Source: Sulfobacillus acidophilus DSM 10332 | GTDB lineage: Bacteria; Bacillota; Sulfobacillia; Sulfobacillales; Sulfobacillaceae | Assembly (NCBI GenBank): GCA_000237975.1 | Contig: CP003179.1 | Span: forward strand, 1,550,001 to 1,614,000 | Direction: 5' to 3' | DNA: 64,000 nt | Part shown: one piece after another, positions 25,206 through 34,105 of the stretch | Position numbering within the stretch: position 1 is the first letter of the stretch | How the letters are laid out: every line of letters starts with the position of its first letter | Program-made: the position numbers and the translations under genes | The notes under the pieces: generated by a model | What the model was told of the DNA's origin: nothing | What the model saw: only the letters and a program-made list of their open reading frames with translations | Databases searched by the model: none

Positions 25206-25691
25206 GTGGCCGAATTACGGCGACGAATTTCCCAGCTGGCCAATCTGGCTGACCGGTATGATATCCGGGAGCGCGGCCGCGAAGGACAGCTCTTGGCGGA
25301 TGTAGTGGAGGTTTTGCGCGAGCTGAGTCTTGATATCGAAGAGGTGCAGGCCAACCAGTGGGAGCTCGCGCAATACGTGGAGGAAATTGATTCCGACTTA
25401 TTGTCGTTGGAAGAAGATATCTTCACGCCTGACGAAGACGGCTTTGACGAGGAGGACGATGACCCGTCTTTTTCCGGCAAAACCCGAACGGATGGCATTA
25501 ACTACATTCAATTAGAATGTCCGGTCTGCGAGTTGGAGTCGTCCTTTAATGAGCAACTATTCCATCAAGACGGGATCCAACTGACCTGTCCCCATTGTGG
25601 CAATGTCGTGTTCGATTCCGACGAAGACTACTTGGTGTTGGAAGACGATGATGAGGACGAAGAGTCCCCGTCATTAAAATCTCGCCGGTAA
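25206..25691 (+). CDS. CD1247-type acidic protein with zinc ribbon
   Basis: A 161-residue protein of the group annotated as CD1247 N-terminal domain proteins, which often sits beside efp in Clostridia and relatives. The N-terminus is a helical segment (LRRRISQLANLADRY). The middle is extremely acidic, and the C-terminal part is a zinc ribbon with CPVCELESSF and CPHCGN. The function is unknown. The start is placed at GTG 25206, eight bases after GGGGAGG; the ATG at 25185 lies upstream of that ribosome site. Confidence 0.8.
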   Translation: MAELRRRISQLANLADRYDIRERGREGQLLADVVEVLRELSLDIEEVQANQWELAQYVEEIDSDLLSLEEDIFTPDEDGFDEEDDDPSFSGKTRTDGINYIQLECPVCELESSFNEQLFHQDGIQLTCPHCGNVVFDSDEDYLVLEDDDEDEESPSLKSRR

Positions 25692-25708
25692 CCCGGACCC
25701 GTCCCCAG

Positions 25709-25741
25709 GCTGTTTCAGCGGACACGCTGAAACAGCTTTTT
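25709..25741 (+). terminator. Terminator closing the aro-efp region
   Basis: A perfect 12-base-pair stem (25709-25720 with 25725-25736), GACA loop and five T residues. Confidence 0.95.
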
Positions 25742-25795
25742 CATAGCGCGGATATTCGCTACACTAAGGGCCGAACAACAAAAGGGGCGTGGACC

Positions 25796-27859
25796 ATGCG
25801 TAAACCCTCTATCGTCATCGGAGCTTGGATTCTCTTCGTCCTTCTCTTGTCGCCGTTGGCGCTTCATGTGACCCATGGCTTATCGCCGTACGGATTTGAT
25901 AATCCCCGTAGCCAAGTCGTGTGGGCCGACAACCAGGTGGCGCACGTGGCCGGTCTGAAATCCGATCCCCCTTGGCTGATTCAAGGCGTCAGTTTTTCGG
26001 CAGCGGATCATTGGGCCCGGCAAACCGCGGTGCCGACCCGTTGGCTTTACCGCCTGGACCAAGGAATCGTCTTGTTGCCCGGAGCCTCGAGGAAAGCGGC
26101 GATATCGGCGTTTTTGGGCGACTTGCGTCACCAGGGGGCCACGTTGACGCCGGTGACGCAGAACCAGGTCGCCCAAAAAGTGATTCATGACACCAAGGCG
26201 ACTTTAGGCAAAAGCAGTCTGGTGGCGTTTCCGCTGTTGGCCATTTTGCTGTTGGCGGTGTTTGGCTCGGTTATGGCCGCCTGGTTGCCGTTGGTTGTGG
26301 CGTTGGCCGGTTCGGTGGTCGCGTTGGCGGTCGTTGACCTACTGGAGCGTTGGCTGACATTGTCCATTTACCTGACGGATATCGTGAGCTTTTTGGCGCT
26401 CGGTGTCGGGGTGGATTACGCCCTTTTTATTAGTAGTCGGTTTCGCCAGGAGTTACGCGCCGGTCGCTCGGTTTCCGAAGCTTTGACCCTCAGTATGCGA
26501 CGCGCCGGCCGCTCGGTCCTCTTTTCGGGAATGGCCGTCAGTTTGGCGGTTATTACGCTCGTATTTGGCGGGAATGCCTATTGGCGGGGATTGGCTATCG
26601 GCGGTGCCGTGGCCGTCTTGGCGGATTTGCTCGCCACCCACACCTTATTACCGGCAATTTTGGCTGCCTTGGGACCGCGCATCGAATGGGGCAAGATTCC
26701 CGGGCTATCCGGCGGACGCTTATGGAGCCGACTGGCGGCGTGGGTGGCCGCCCGGCCCCTCCCGGCGCTTGTTCTCGGACTCATCATATTGGCGGTGCCG
26801 GCTTTTTGGGGACGACAGCTGGTGATGCAGACCCCGGCCAATTTAGCGGTCATGTTGCCGGCGCAGGATCCCTTGCGGCAAGCGGTGCGGCTGGAACAAC
26901 GGGTATGGGGGCGAGGGACGTTGGCCCCCTTGGAAATCGTATTGGATTACCCCACGACGACCGCCAATCCGGCAACCTGGTCCAACGTAGCCCGAGTCCG
27001 GTCCCAATTGGCCGGTTTTCCCGACGTCGCTCAGGTCTATAGCCCACAGATCCCGGGCATGTCGCCCCGAGACATGGCGGCTCTCTTTCGCCAGGCCTCC
27101 CTTCTGCCGTCGGCGGAAAAACGCGCGGTCGGTGCCTTTACGGCCCCACAGGATCCCCATTTGGTGGTTCTTTATGTGATTTCCAGGAGCGGTCCGGATG
27201 CCCCGGCCACCATTCGGCTCAGTCGGCATCTGGTAAACGTCTTGCCCCACTGGGTGCCCTCCGGTACCCGCACCGGGGTCGGCGGACTGGTCCCGTTTCT
27301 GGATAGTTTCAATCAATTGACGGATCGTCGCCTACCCTATATCTTGGCGGCGGTCTCCCTTGTGGCCTTAGGCATTTTGACGTGGGCGACCGGATCGGTG
27401 ACGCAAGCGGTCTTTGGAGTGCTGTTCGACGGGGCGGTGGCCTTCGCGACCGCCGGTGTGCTCGTCCTCACCGTGCAACAAGGACATTTCGGGTTGGCAC
27501 CGCTCGATCCGGAAAGTGCGATTACCCCTTTAATTTTTGTCTTGTTATTCGGTTTATCGATGGATTATGAGGTGATTTTGCTCCACCGGATGGAAGAAAT
27601 CTGGCGGCGTCCCACGTCGGTTCAAGAAGCGGTAGAGGCCGGTCTCAGAAGCACCGGCAGCATGATAACCGGGGCGGGCATGATTATGGTCGTGGTCTTT
27701 CTGGCCCTTTTTCGAAGCCCGTTGGAAATTATGAAGACCTTGGCGATTGGGATGACGGCCGCCATTTTGTTGGACACCTGGATTGTCCGAACCCTTTTGG
27801 TCCCGTCGGCGACAGCCCTTGCGAAACGCTGGGCGTTTTGGCCCGCAAAAAACCTTTAA
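25796..27859 (+). CDS. MMPL-family RND-type membrane transporter
   Basis: A 687-residue protein of the MMPL/SSD-like RND family, common in Gram-positive bacteria for export of lipids or toxic compounds by proton antiport. It has the duplicated layout: a first TM helix, an extracytoplasmic domain (~residues 30-140), five TM helices including GVGVDYALFISSRFR, then a second half with another extracytoplasmic domain (~350-500) and five helices including LSMDYEVILLHRMEE. The Asp in the two GxxxDY motifs are the probable proton-relay residues. It stands alone between a terminator and the spoIIIA promoter. Substrate unknown. Confidence 0.88.
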   Translation: MRKPSIVIGAWILFVLLLSPLALHVTHGLSPYGFDNPRSQVVWADNQVAHVAGLKSDPPWLIQGVSFSAADHWARQTAVPTRWLYRLDQGIVLLPGASRKAAISAFLGDLRHQGATLTPVTQNQVAQKVIHDTKATLGKSSLVAFPLLAILLLAVFGSVMAAWLPLVVALAGSVVALAVVDLLERWLTLSIYLTDIVSFLALGVGVDYALFISSRFRQELRAGRSVSEALTLSMRRAGRSVLFSGMAVSLAVITLVFGGNAYWRGLAIGGAVAVLADLLATHTLLPAILAALGPRIEWGKIPGLSGGRLWSRLAAWVAARPLPALVLGLIILAVPAFWGRQLVMQTPANLAVMLPAQDPLRQAVRLEQRVWGRGTLAPLEIVLDYPTTTANPATWSNVARVRSQLAGFPDVAQVYSPQIPGMSPRDMAALFRQASLLPSAEKRAVGAFTAPQDPHLVVLYVISRSGPDAPATIRLSRHLVNVLPHWVPSGTRTGVGGLVPFLDSFNQLTDRRLPYILAAVSLVALGILTWATGSVTQAVFGVLFDGAVAFATAGVLVLTVQQGHFGLAPLDPESAITPLIFVLLFGLSMDYEVILLHRMEEIWRRPTSVQEAVEAGLRSTGSMITGAGMIMVVVFLALFRSPLEIMKTLAIGMTAAILLDTWIVRTLLVPSATALAKRWAFWPAKNL

Positions 27860-27872
27860 AGCCGTTTTCCCG

Positions 27873-27900
27873 TCATATTCTCGGCGCCTGTCCCATAGAT
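27873..27900 (+). promoter_or_regulatory. Sigma-E promoter of the spoIIIA operon
   Basis: TCATATT (27873-27879), exactly 14 bases, then CATAGAT (27894-27900) match the B. subtilis sigma-E consensus, which is the sigma factor known to transcribe spoIIIA in the mother cell. Confidence 0.85.
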
Positions 27901-27939
27901 ATGAACTGGGTCGGACGAGAAGAGGGGGAGGGTGTCGAC

Positions 27940-28818
27940 ATGGACCAGCTTCCGTGGCAATGGTTACCCAACCCCTGGCGCCAAGCGCTCATGGACTTAC
28001 CTCACGAATTACAAACCTCCCTTGAAGAAGTCCGTTTTCGTCTCGGCCGACCGGTCGTGTTATATGGCGGCCATGGCTGGCAGCCTCTGGTGGCGCCAAA
28101 GGTGCCGGAACGCGTAACGCAGGCGGACCTGAACCGGATTGTCGATATCCTGGCCGATTTTTCGTTATATGCGCGTCTCGAGGAATTACGGCAAGGCTTT
28201 CTGACGTTACCCGGCGGCCATCGGGTCGGTCTGGCCGGCTATGCTGTCGGCGAGGGGAGCCAGATTGCCACGTTACGGGCCGTGACCGGCTTAAACTTCC
28301 GTCGCGCCCGCGCCTTTACCGATATCGGATTGTCGGTGATGGAAGCGGTCGGATCCCCGTACGGCTCGTGGCTCTTGGCCGGGCCGCCGCGTTCGGGGAA
28401 GACCACGTTCTTGCGGGATTTAATCAGGCTGTGGAGCAACCGCGGACTGCGCGTGGTCGTGATTGACGAACGGCTCGAGATTGCCGGCGGCAGTCAATCC
28501 GAGGGGTTTTCGTTCGACGTCGGGCTTCATACTGACGTGCTGGAGGCTTGGCCGAAATTGGCAGGCATCTCGGTGGCGATCCGGACGTTGGGTCCGGATG
28601 TGATTGCCGTGGATGAAATCGGGTCGGTTGACGAATTGGCCGCCGTAAGCCGGGCACGGCAGGCGGGGGTGACCGTGTTGGCCACCGTTCATGCACGGGA
28701 TTGGCATGACTTGGAAATGCGACCGGAATGGCAACCGTTTTGGTCTGCATGGGACGCCGTCATTGGCGTGTCCCCTTACGAAGCGCCGCGGGTGTGGTGG
28801 ACGTATGCTGGCGCTTAA
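27940..28818 (+). CDS. spoIIIAA: Stage III sporulation ATPase SpoIIIAA
   Basis: SpoIIIAA is the mother-cell ATPase of the SpoIIIA-SpoIIQ channel (feeding tube) and resembles type II/IV secretion ATPases. The 292-residue protein has Walker A GPPRSGKT (148-155), an acidic Walker B-like segment IAVDEIG and the ATVHARD motif. The start is ATG 27940 after AGAGGGGGAGGG. It is the first gene of the eight-gene operon and overlaps spoIIIAB by 14 bases. Confidence 0.95.
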   Translation: MDQLPWQWLPNPWRQALMDLPHELQTSLEEVRFRLGRPVVLYGGHGWQPLVAPKVPERVTQADLNRIVDILADFSLYARLEELRQGFLTLPGGHRVGLAGYAVGEGSQIATLRAVTGLNFRRARAFTDIGLSVMEAVGSPYGSWLLAGPPRSGKTTFLRDLIRLWSNRGLRVVVIDERLEIAGGSQSEGFSFDVGLHTDVLEAWPKLAGISVAIRTLGPDVIAVDEIGSVDELAAVSRARQAGVTVLATVHARDWHDLEMRPEWQPFWSAWDAVIGVSPYEAPRVWWTYAGA

Positions 28819-29314
28819 AGTGACCGGATTGGTCGTTACCGGGGGGGCCATTTTAGGCATCACGCGGCAGGCCGGATTTCCCTATCGGCAACGGGTGCGG
28901 GTGCTGGAGGAATGGGAACGGGCATTGGCAAGATTGGTTCCGTTAATCGGGTGGCGGCATCTGCCCTTGAAAGACGCCTGCCGTTTGGCGGTCAAAGGGC
29001 TGCCGATGATCGGGCCCTATTGGCTTCGAATGGTGGCGTCGTTGGACGATCGTGAGGTGGATTTCCTGACCGCCTTTAACACGATGGTGGATCACCTACC
29101 CGGTCTTTGGGCTGAGGATAGACCGGTGTTGCAAGAAGTCGGCCGATTATTGGGACAGTCCGCCGCCGTTTATCAAGAGGCGCTATTGGCCCGGGGATTG
29201 GCCGACGTATCACGGTTATTGGAGGAAGCTCGGCAACAAAGCCAATCGGATGGACGGGTCATGCCCGCCCTGGTGGGGGCGGTCGGTGCTCTCCTCTTGA
29301 TTTTATTGCTCTAA
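28805..29314 (+). CDS. spoIIIAB: Stage III sporulation protein SpoIIIAB
   Basis: SpoIIIAB resembles type II secretion GspF-like components and is part of the mother-cell engulfment channel. The 169-residue protein has an N-terminal TM helix, a helical soluble domain and a C-terminal TM helix ending GALLLILLL, as in the family. The start is ATG 28805, overlapping spoIIIAA. Confidence 0.9.
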   Translation: MLALKVTGLVVTGGAILGITRQAGFPYRQRVRVLEEWERALARLVPLIGWRHLPLKDACRLAVKGLPMIGPYWLRMVASLDDREVDFLTAFNTMVDHLPGLWAEDRPVLQEVGRLLGQSAAVYQEALLARGLADVSRLLEEARQQSQSDGRVMPALVGAVGALLLILLL

Positions 29315-29331
29315 ACCGGGGAGTGACCACG

Positions 29332-29529
29332 GTGTCGGGAGTGGATCTGATTTTAAAGCTGGTCGGACTGGGGATTTTGGTCACCGTTTCCTATAGTGTG
29401 CTGGAGCGACTGGATCGCAAAGAGTGGGGGCAATTGATTGCCCTGGCGGGTATTGCCGTGGGATTTCTCTTGGTGTTACGGGAAGTATCGCAGCTGTTTC
29501 AGTCGGTCCGGACCATGTTTAACCTGTAG
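29332..29529 (+). CDS. spoIIIAC: Stage III sporulation protein SpoIIIAC
   Basis: A 65-residue protein with two TM helices, the size and layout of SpoIIIAC. The first segment begins SGVDLILKLVGLGI and the charged connector LERLDRKEWGQLI links to the second helix. The start is GTG 29332, eight bases after GGGGAG. Confidence 0.9.
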   Translation: MSGVDLILKLVGLGILVTVSYSVLERLDRKEWGQLIALAGIAVGFLLVLREVSQLFQSVRTMFNL

Positions 29530-29540
29530 GAGGCCATCCG

Positions 29541-29933
29541 GTGCCAGAGCTCTTACGGATTATCGGGCTGGGGTTGATGGCGACCATCGTGATTGTGGTG
29601 TTACGCGAGCAACGGGCGGAGTGGGCGTTGTTAATCCGGCTCGGGGTAGGGGTCGCGTTATTCCTCCTGTTGGTGCCCGATTTGGCCAAGTTGTTGTCCA
29701 GCCTGATCAAACTTAGTGAGTTGGCCCAAATATCGGGTACCTATGTCGCCTTATTGCTGAAAGTGATTGGCATTGCCTATTTAACCATGTTTGTGGCGCA
29801 CATCGCGTATGACGCAAATGAGGTGGGGACAGGATGGCGGATCGAATTGGCGGGCAAAGTGGTCATCTTATTACTGGCCGTCCCGCTGATTGCCAGCATC
29901 GCCGAAACCATTTTAAAATTTATTCCCTCCTAA
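29541..29933 (+). CDS. spoIIIAD: Stage III sporulation protein SpoIIIAD
   Basis: A 130-residue membrane protein with four predicted TM helices and the conserved segment YDANEVGTGWRIELAGKVVILLLAVPLI. It follows spoIIIAC after 11 bases, with AGGAGG before its GTG start. Confidence 0.92.
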   Translation: MPELLRIIGLGLMATIVIVVLREQRAEWALLIRLGVGVALFLLLVPDLAKLLSSLIKLSELAQISGTYVALLLKVIGIAYLTMFVAHIAYDANEVGTGWRIELAGKVVILLLAVPLIASIAETILKFIPS

Positions 29934-31105
29934 CCGCCCGTCGCTGGTGGGGGGTTGTAGCCGGCTTGTTGTTGGTTTTGGGCTGGGCATCGGCCCCCGT
30001 GTACGCGACCAGCGTATCCGACCTGGTCAACCAACAAATCCAGTCGCTCAACACGAACGGTCTGGAAAATCAGGTGACCGCACTCATCCAGGGCCAGTCC
30101 CCATTGCCGATCCCGACCTTGACCGACATCGTGAAAGCCCTCAGCACTCATCAGATGCCGTTTGATCCCCGCCAACTGATCGCGGCCATAGGGCGCCAAT
30201 TAGCCGGCGACCTTCGCACCGAGAGCCGGGTACTCGGCATCATCTTTCTTTTGACCGTGTTGGCGGCCATGCTCCAACGACTGGCCGACGCGTTTGAAGG
30301 CAAAGATGCCAGCGGGTTGGTGGGCCTATCCCGGATGATTGTCTTGTCGGCCATTTTGTTGGTTGCCCTTCGGTCGTTTAGCATTGCCGTGGGGATGGTT
30401 GAAGGGGTGGTGGGGAATTTAGTCCACCTCATGGAGTCGCTGATTCCCTTGTTGTTGGTGTTGTTGGCCGGGAGCGGCGCGATTGCATCCGCCGGGATTT
30501 TTCACCCGTTGATGATGGCCGTAACCAATCTGGTGGCGGTGCTGACCAAACGCTGGGTGTTACCGTTGGTTCTTTTTGCGACCGTGACGGAATTGGTGTC
30601 GCAATGGTTGCCGAAGTACTCGTTGAAAAATCTAGGCAGTTTGTTTCGTCAAGTGGGGCTAACGCTATTAGGCGGTCTGATGACCCTTTTTATCGGGGTC
30701 ATGGCCGTCGAAGGGGCTGCCGGCGCGGTCGCCGACGGAGTCACGCTCCGGACCGGTAAATTTTTAGCCAACACGTTTGTGCCGGTGGTCGGCAAAATGT
30801 TTTCCGATGCCATGGAAGCGGTGCTGGGGTCGTCGCTCTTGTTGAAAAACGCGGTCACGGTGTTGGGGGCTTTGGGCATCATCGTGTTGGTGACGTTTCC
30901 CTTGATTAAGTTATTTCTCATGATGTTTCTCTATCGTCTGGGCGGCGCGTTGTCGGAGCCCTTAGGGGTCAGCGGGGTGGGCGACACGCTGAACGTCATG
31001 GCCAATGCCTTAGGGTGGTTAATCGCCATTGCGGGAGCGGTTGCCTTGATGTTCTTTTTGGTGATTACAGTGGTCGTCGGGACCACCAACGGGGTGCAAT
31101 TATAG
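29834..31105 (+). CDS. spoIIIAE: Stage III sporulation protein SpoIIIAE (start uncertain)
   Basis: SpoIIIAE is the large polytopic protein of the SpoIIIA channel. A signal-peptide-like segment (TARRWWGVVAGLLLVLGW, cleavage near VYA) is followed by a soluble region and about six TM helices, with the family segments RMIVLSAILLVALRSF and GAAGAVADGVTLRTGKFLANTF. The only ATG/GTG ahead of the signal peptide is 29834, which overlaps spoIIIAD by 100 bases and adds about 30 unconvincing residues. An ATT start at 29918 would fit the signal peptide best, and TTG 29966 would truncate it. The body of the gene is certain; the N-terminus is not. Confidence 0.88.
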   Translation: MADRIGGQSGHLITGRPADCQHRRNHFKIYSLLTARRWWGVVAGLLLVLGWASAPVYATSVSDLVNQQIQSLNTNGLENQVTALIQGQSPLPIPTLTDIVKALSTHQMPFDPRQLIAAIGRQLAGDLRTESRVLGIIFLLTVLAAMLQRLADAFEGKDASGLVGLSRMIVLSAILLVALRSFSIAVGMVEGVVGNLVHLMESLIPLLLVLLAGSGAIASAGIFHPLMMAVTNLVAVLTKRWVLPLVLFATVTELVSQWLPKYSLKNLGSLFRQVGLTLLGGLMTLFIGVMAVEGAAGAVADGVTLRTGKFLANTFVPVVGKMFSDAMEAVLGSSLLLKNAVTVLGALGIIVLVTFPLIKLFLMMFLYRLGGALSEPLGVSGVGDTLNVMANALGWLIAIAGAVALMFFLVITVVVGTTNGVQL

Positions 31106-31107
31106 CC

Positions 31108-31572
31108 ATGAGCAGTATCGCAGAGTGGGTCCGCACTCTCATTGTGGTGGTGTTATTGGGTAATTTGGTGGAGTTTTTGTTGCCTAAAAGTGACATGAAG
31201 CGTTATGCCGGGCTGGTTGTGGGTTTGGTCATTTTAGCGGTTATGCTGGCTCCCGTATCCCGGTGGGTTTCCGCACTCGAGCATGCCGGCACCCCTTTGG
31301 CTTTGGAATCATGGACCAACACGGGGCCGGGATTTCGGCAGGTGACAATCAATGAGGAACTTCACCAAGCGGAAGCCATCGTGTTGACCTATCCCGGGGT
31401 TCGTCAATGCCGGATTACCGAAACGGGAACCGGGCGATTTCGCGCGACCATCGCCGTCGTCGGGTCGGTACCGCCCTCGACGCTACAGCAGTATGTGGCT
31501 GATGCAATTCAAGTGACGACTGGGGCGCCGGCCTCGGTCGAGGTGATCCGCTCGCGGATGCCCGCATCTTAA
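31108..31572 (+). CDS. spoIIIAF: Stage III sporulation protein SpoIIIAF
   Basis: A 154-residue protein with two N-terminal TM helices (WVRTLIVVVLLGNLVEFLLP, then YAGLVVGLVILAVMLAPVS) and a C-terminal soluble domain with the ring-building fold expected for SpoIIIAF. It begins two bases after spoIIIAE. Confidence 0.9.
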   Translation: MSSIAEWVRTLIVVVLLGNLVEFLLPKSDMKRYAGLVVGLVILAVMLAPVSRWVSALEHAGTPLALESWTNTGPGFRQVTINEELHQAEAIVLTYPGVRQCRITETGTGRFRATIAVVGSVPPSTLQQYVADAIQVTTGAPASVEVIRSRMPAS

Positions 31573-31586
31573 CAGGAGGAATGGCC

Positions 31587-32111
31587 ATGAATGTCCGTGA
31601 ATGGTGGACGAAGTTTATCGAGACCGATCGCCCCGGGCTGGTGCGTTTGCTTCTGATTGGCGGCTTGGGAGTGGCCCTATTGGCCTTTGGCAATTTCGGG
31701 GTACCCCGTCCCTCGCCCCCGTCCACCAATGCGTCTACAACACCTCATCTGGCCGAGACGCCGTTGAGTCAGCAAGAAGCGATGGTGTCGGCCCAACTGA
31801 CCGGGATTTTGGAAGCGATTCCGGGAGTCCGTCAAGTCTCGGCCGCCGTTACGCTCACCCGTAGCATCCAGTCGCAGTACGTCTCCAGTAGTGGAGGCGG
31901 AAACGGTACCAGCCCGGTGGTCGTCAGCAATCAAAACGGGGAGAGTGTGGTGCCGTTAGATCAAGTCGGCCCGGCCATCGGGGGGGTGGTGATTGTCAGT
32001 CCTTCGGCGGCGAACCCCCTCTTACGGGCGGAAATGGCCCAAGCGGTCGAAACGCTATTGCAGATTCAACCCTATCAGGTATTGGTGTTGCCGACAGCGC
32101 CGACTCCTTAA
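31587..32111 (+). CDS. spoIIIAG: Stage III sporulation protein SpoIIIAG
   Basis: SpoIIIAG forms a large ring in the intermembrane space of the engulfed forespore. The 174-residue protein has one N-terminal TM helix, a low-complexity linker and a C-terminal ring-building domain (LTGILEAIPGVRQVSAAVTL, GPAIGGVVIVSPSA). ATG 31587 is chosen for spacing to CAGGAGGA; ATG 31581 touches the ribosome site. Confidence 0.92.
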   Translation: MNVREWWTKFIETDRPGLVRLLLIGGLGVALLAFGNFGVPRPSPPSTNASTTPHLAETPLSQQEAMVSAQLTGILEAIPGVRQVSAAVTLTRSIQSQYVSSSGGGNGTSPVVVSNQNGESVVPLDQVGPAIGGVVIVSPSAANPLLRAEMAQAVETLLQIQPYQVLVLPTAPTP

Positions 32112-32145
32112 GAGGAGCGGATATGATCCTAGAGGAGGAATGGAA

Positions 32146-32652
32146 ATGAAAAAGCCTCAGATGATTCGATTTGCCGCATTTGTCACCGTATTGGCGGTAC
32201 TTTTGGGTTATGTCGTTTATCATCGGACGGGTCCCGCGGCGGTGTCGACGGGTCACCCCTCCTCGATTACGACGAATACCGCCGAAGCCAAACTCACACA
32301 GCTGGAAAATTATTTCGTCAACTTCCGTATGCAGCGGGATCGGTTGATGAGCCAAGAAATCGCGACGTTGGAAAGCTTGGTCAAGAACCCCGCGATTTCC
32401 CAAAGCGCCAAGTCGGAAGCCGCTCAGACCATGGTGCGCGACACGGAAGAATTAAAGCAAGAGATGCGGATTGAGGGCTTATTGAGCGGACGGGGATTTC
32501 CCTTGGCCGCCGCGACGGTGACGCAAAACCAGGTGGTGGTGGTCGTGGCCGCTCAAACGTTGACGTCGCAAGATGTCGCCAAAATTGCCGATACCGCGAC
32601 GACCGTCACGGGATTGCCGCCGGAAGACGTGGTGATTTTGCCGAAGTCGTGA
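32146..32652 (+). CDS. spoIIIAH: Stage III sporulation protein SpoIIIAH
   Basis: SpoIIIAH reaches from the mother cell to bind forespore SpoIIQ. The 168-residue protein has an N-terminal TM helix (FAAFVTVLAVLLGYVVY), a helical part (NYFVNFRMQRDRLMSQEI) and the C-terminal ring-building domain. ATG 32146 sits at good distance from AGAGGAGGA; ATG 32140 is adjacent to it. It is the last gene of the operon. Confidence 0.92.
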   Translation: MKKPQMIRFAAFVTVLAVLLGYVVYHRTGPAAVSTGHPSSITTNTAEAKLTQLENYFVNFRMQRDRLMSQEIATLESLVKNPAISQSAKSEAAQTMVRDTEELKQEMRIEGLLSGRGFPLAAATVTQNQVVVVVAAQTLTSQDVAKIADTATTVTGLPPEDVVILPKS

Positions 32653-32738
32653 GCTCGGGAAGGGGCACTGGCCATCCCCCTAGACATCCCTACGGGATTA
32701 TGGTCTATTAAACAGTGGAAGTCAGGGAGGTGTGGCCA

Positions 32739-34085
32739 GTGTTCAACAAAATTTTAGTGGCTAACCGTGGGGAAATTGCGATTCGAGTCATGCGGGCGGC
32801 TCGCGAACTGGGAGTAAAAACAGTGGCGGTTTATTCCGACGCGGACAAGGACGCGCCTCATGTGGCCTACGCCGACGAAGCGTATCCCATCGGGCCGGCG
32901 CCGGCGACCTTAAGCTACTTGCATATTCCTAACATTATTAATGCAGCGGTACATACCGGGGCCGAAGCGATTCATCCGGGCTACGGCTTTCTTTCCGAGA
33001 ACGACCACTTTGCGCGAATTTGTGAAACGTGGGGGTTGGTCTTTATTGGCCCGCCGGCCGAGGCGATCGAAAAAATGGGCATCAAAGCCGAAGCGCGGCG
33101 GATGATGCAAGAAGCCGGGGTACCGGTGGTTCCGGGTACCGAAGGCACCGTCTCTGACATGGAAGAGGCTCAGCGGGTGGCCGAAGCCATTGGCTACCCG
33201 ATTTTGGTCAAGGCTTCGTTTGGCGGGGGCGGGCGCGGCATTCGTATTGTGGAAAACTCCTCCGAATTGGCGGAAGCGATTGAACGGGCCAGCCGGGAAG
33301 CCAAGTCGGCGTTTGGAAACGGCGAAGTCTATTTGGAAAAGTATCTTGACAATCCCCGGCATATCGAAATCCAGGTGATAGCCGACAAACACGGCAATAT
33401 CGTCACGTTGGGCGAACGGGAGAGCTCGTTGCAACGGCGTCGGCAAAAAGTGTTGGAAGAGGCGCCGTCCGCCGGGATGACGGAAACTTTACGCCGGCAA
33501 ATGAGCCAAGCTGCCGCACAAGCGGCGCGCGCGGTCAATTATTCCAGTGCCGGCACGTTAGAATTTTTGCTGGACAAGTCTGGTCAGTTTTATTTTATGG
33601 AAATGAATACCCGGGTTCAGGTCGAGCATCCCTGCACCGAGATGGTGACCGGGGTGGATATCGTGAAAGAACAGATTCGGGTAGCGGCCGGTCTGCCTCT
33701 CTCCATTACGCAGGAGCAAGTGGAAATGCGCGGCTGGAGTATCGAATGTCGCATCAATGCCGAAGATCCCGCTCAGCAATTTCGTCCAAGTCCGGGGACG
33801 GTGACCGTGTGGGAGGAACCGGGCGGTCCTTGGGTGCGGGTAGACGCGGCGGCGCGGGCCGGTTATGTGGTGCAGCCGTTCTATGATTCGTTGTTGGCCA
33901 AGTTGGTGGTGTGGGGACGGGATCGCGCGGAAGCCATTGCGCGTATGCGGCGCGCGTTGGACGAATTCCATGTGGAAGGCGTGGCGACGACGATTCCCTT
34001 GCATCGGCAATTAATGGAAGACGAAGCGTTCCAAGCCGGGGATATTCACATTAATTTTCTGGCGGAACGCATTAAAGGGGCTTAA
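32739..34085 (+). CDS. accC: Biotin carboxylase subunit of acetyl-CoA carboxylase
   Basis: AccC carboxylates biotin on the carrier protein AccB with ATP and bicarbonate, in the first step of fatty acid synthesis. The 448-residue ATP-grasp enzyme has NRGEIAIRVMRA, HPGYGFLSEN, the glycine-rich loop KASFGGGGRGIR, and EMNTRVQVEHPCTEMVTG. GTG 32739 follows GGGAGG by eight bases. In Bacillus accB lies immediately upstream; here it is missing, so the carrier must be encoded elsewhere. Confidence 0.95.
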   Translation: MFNKILVANRGEIAIRVMRAARELGVKTVAVYSDADKDAPHVAYADEAYPIGPAPATLSYLHIPNIINAAVHTGAEAIHPGYGFLSENDHFARICETWGLVFIGPPAEAIEKMGIKAEARRMMQEAGVPVVPGTEGTVSDMEEAQRVAEAIGYPILVKASFGGGGRGIRIVENSSELAEAIERASREAKSAFGNGEVYLEKYLDNPRHIEIQVIADKHGNIVTLGERESSLQRRRQKVLEEAPSAGMTETLRRQMSQAAAQAARAVNYSSAGTLEFLLDKSGQFYFMEMNTRVQVEHPCTEMVTGVDIVKEQIRVAAGLPLSITQEQVEMRGWSIECRINAEDPAQQFRPSPGTVTVWEEPGGPWVRVDAAARAGYVVQPFYDSLLAKLVVWGRDRAEAIARMRRALDEFHVEGVATTIPLHRQLMEDEAFQAGDIHINFLAERIKGA

Positions 34086-34105
34086 CGAAAGGAGCCGAAG
34101 CGGTC

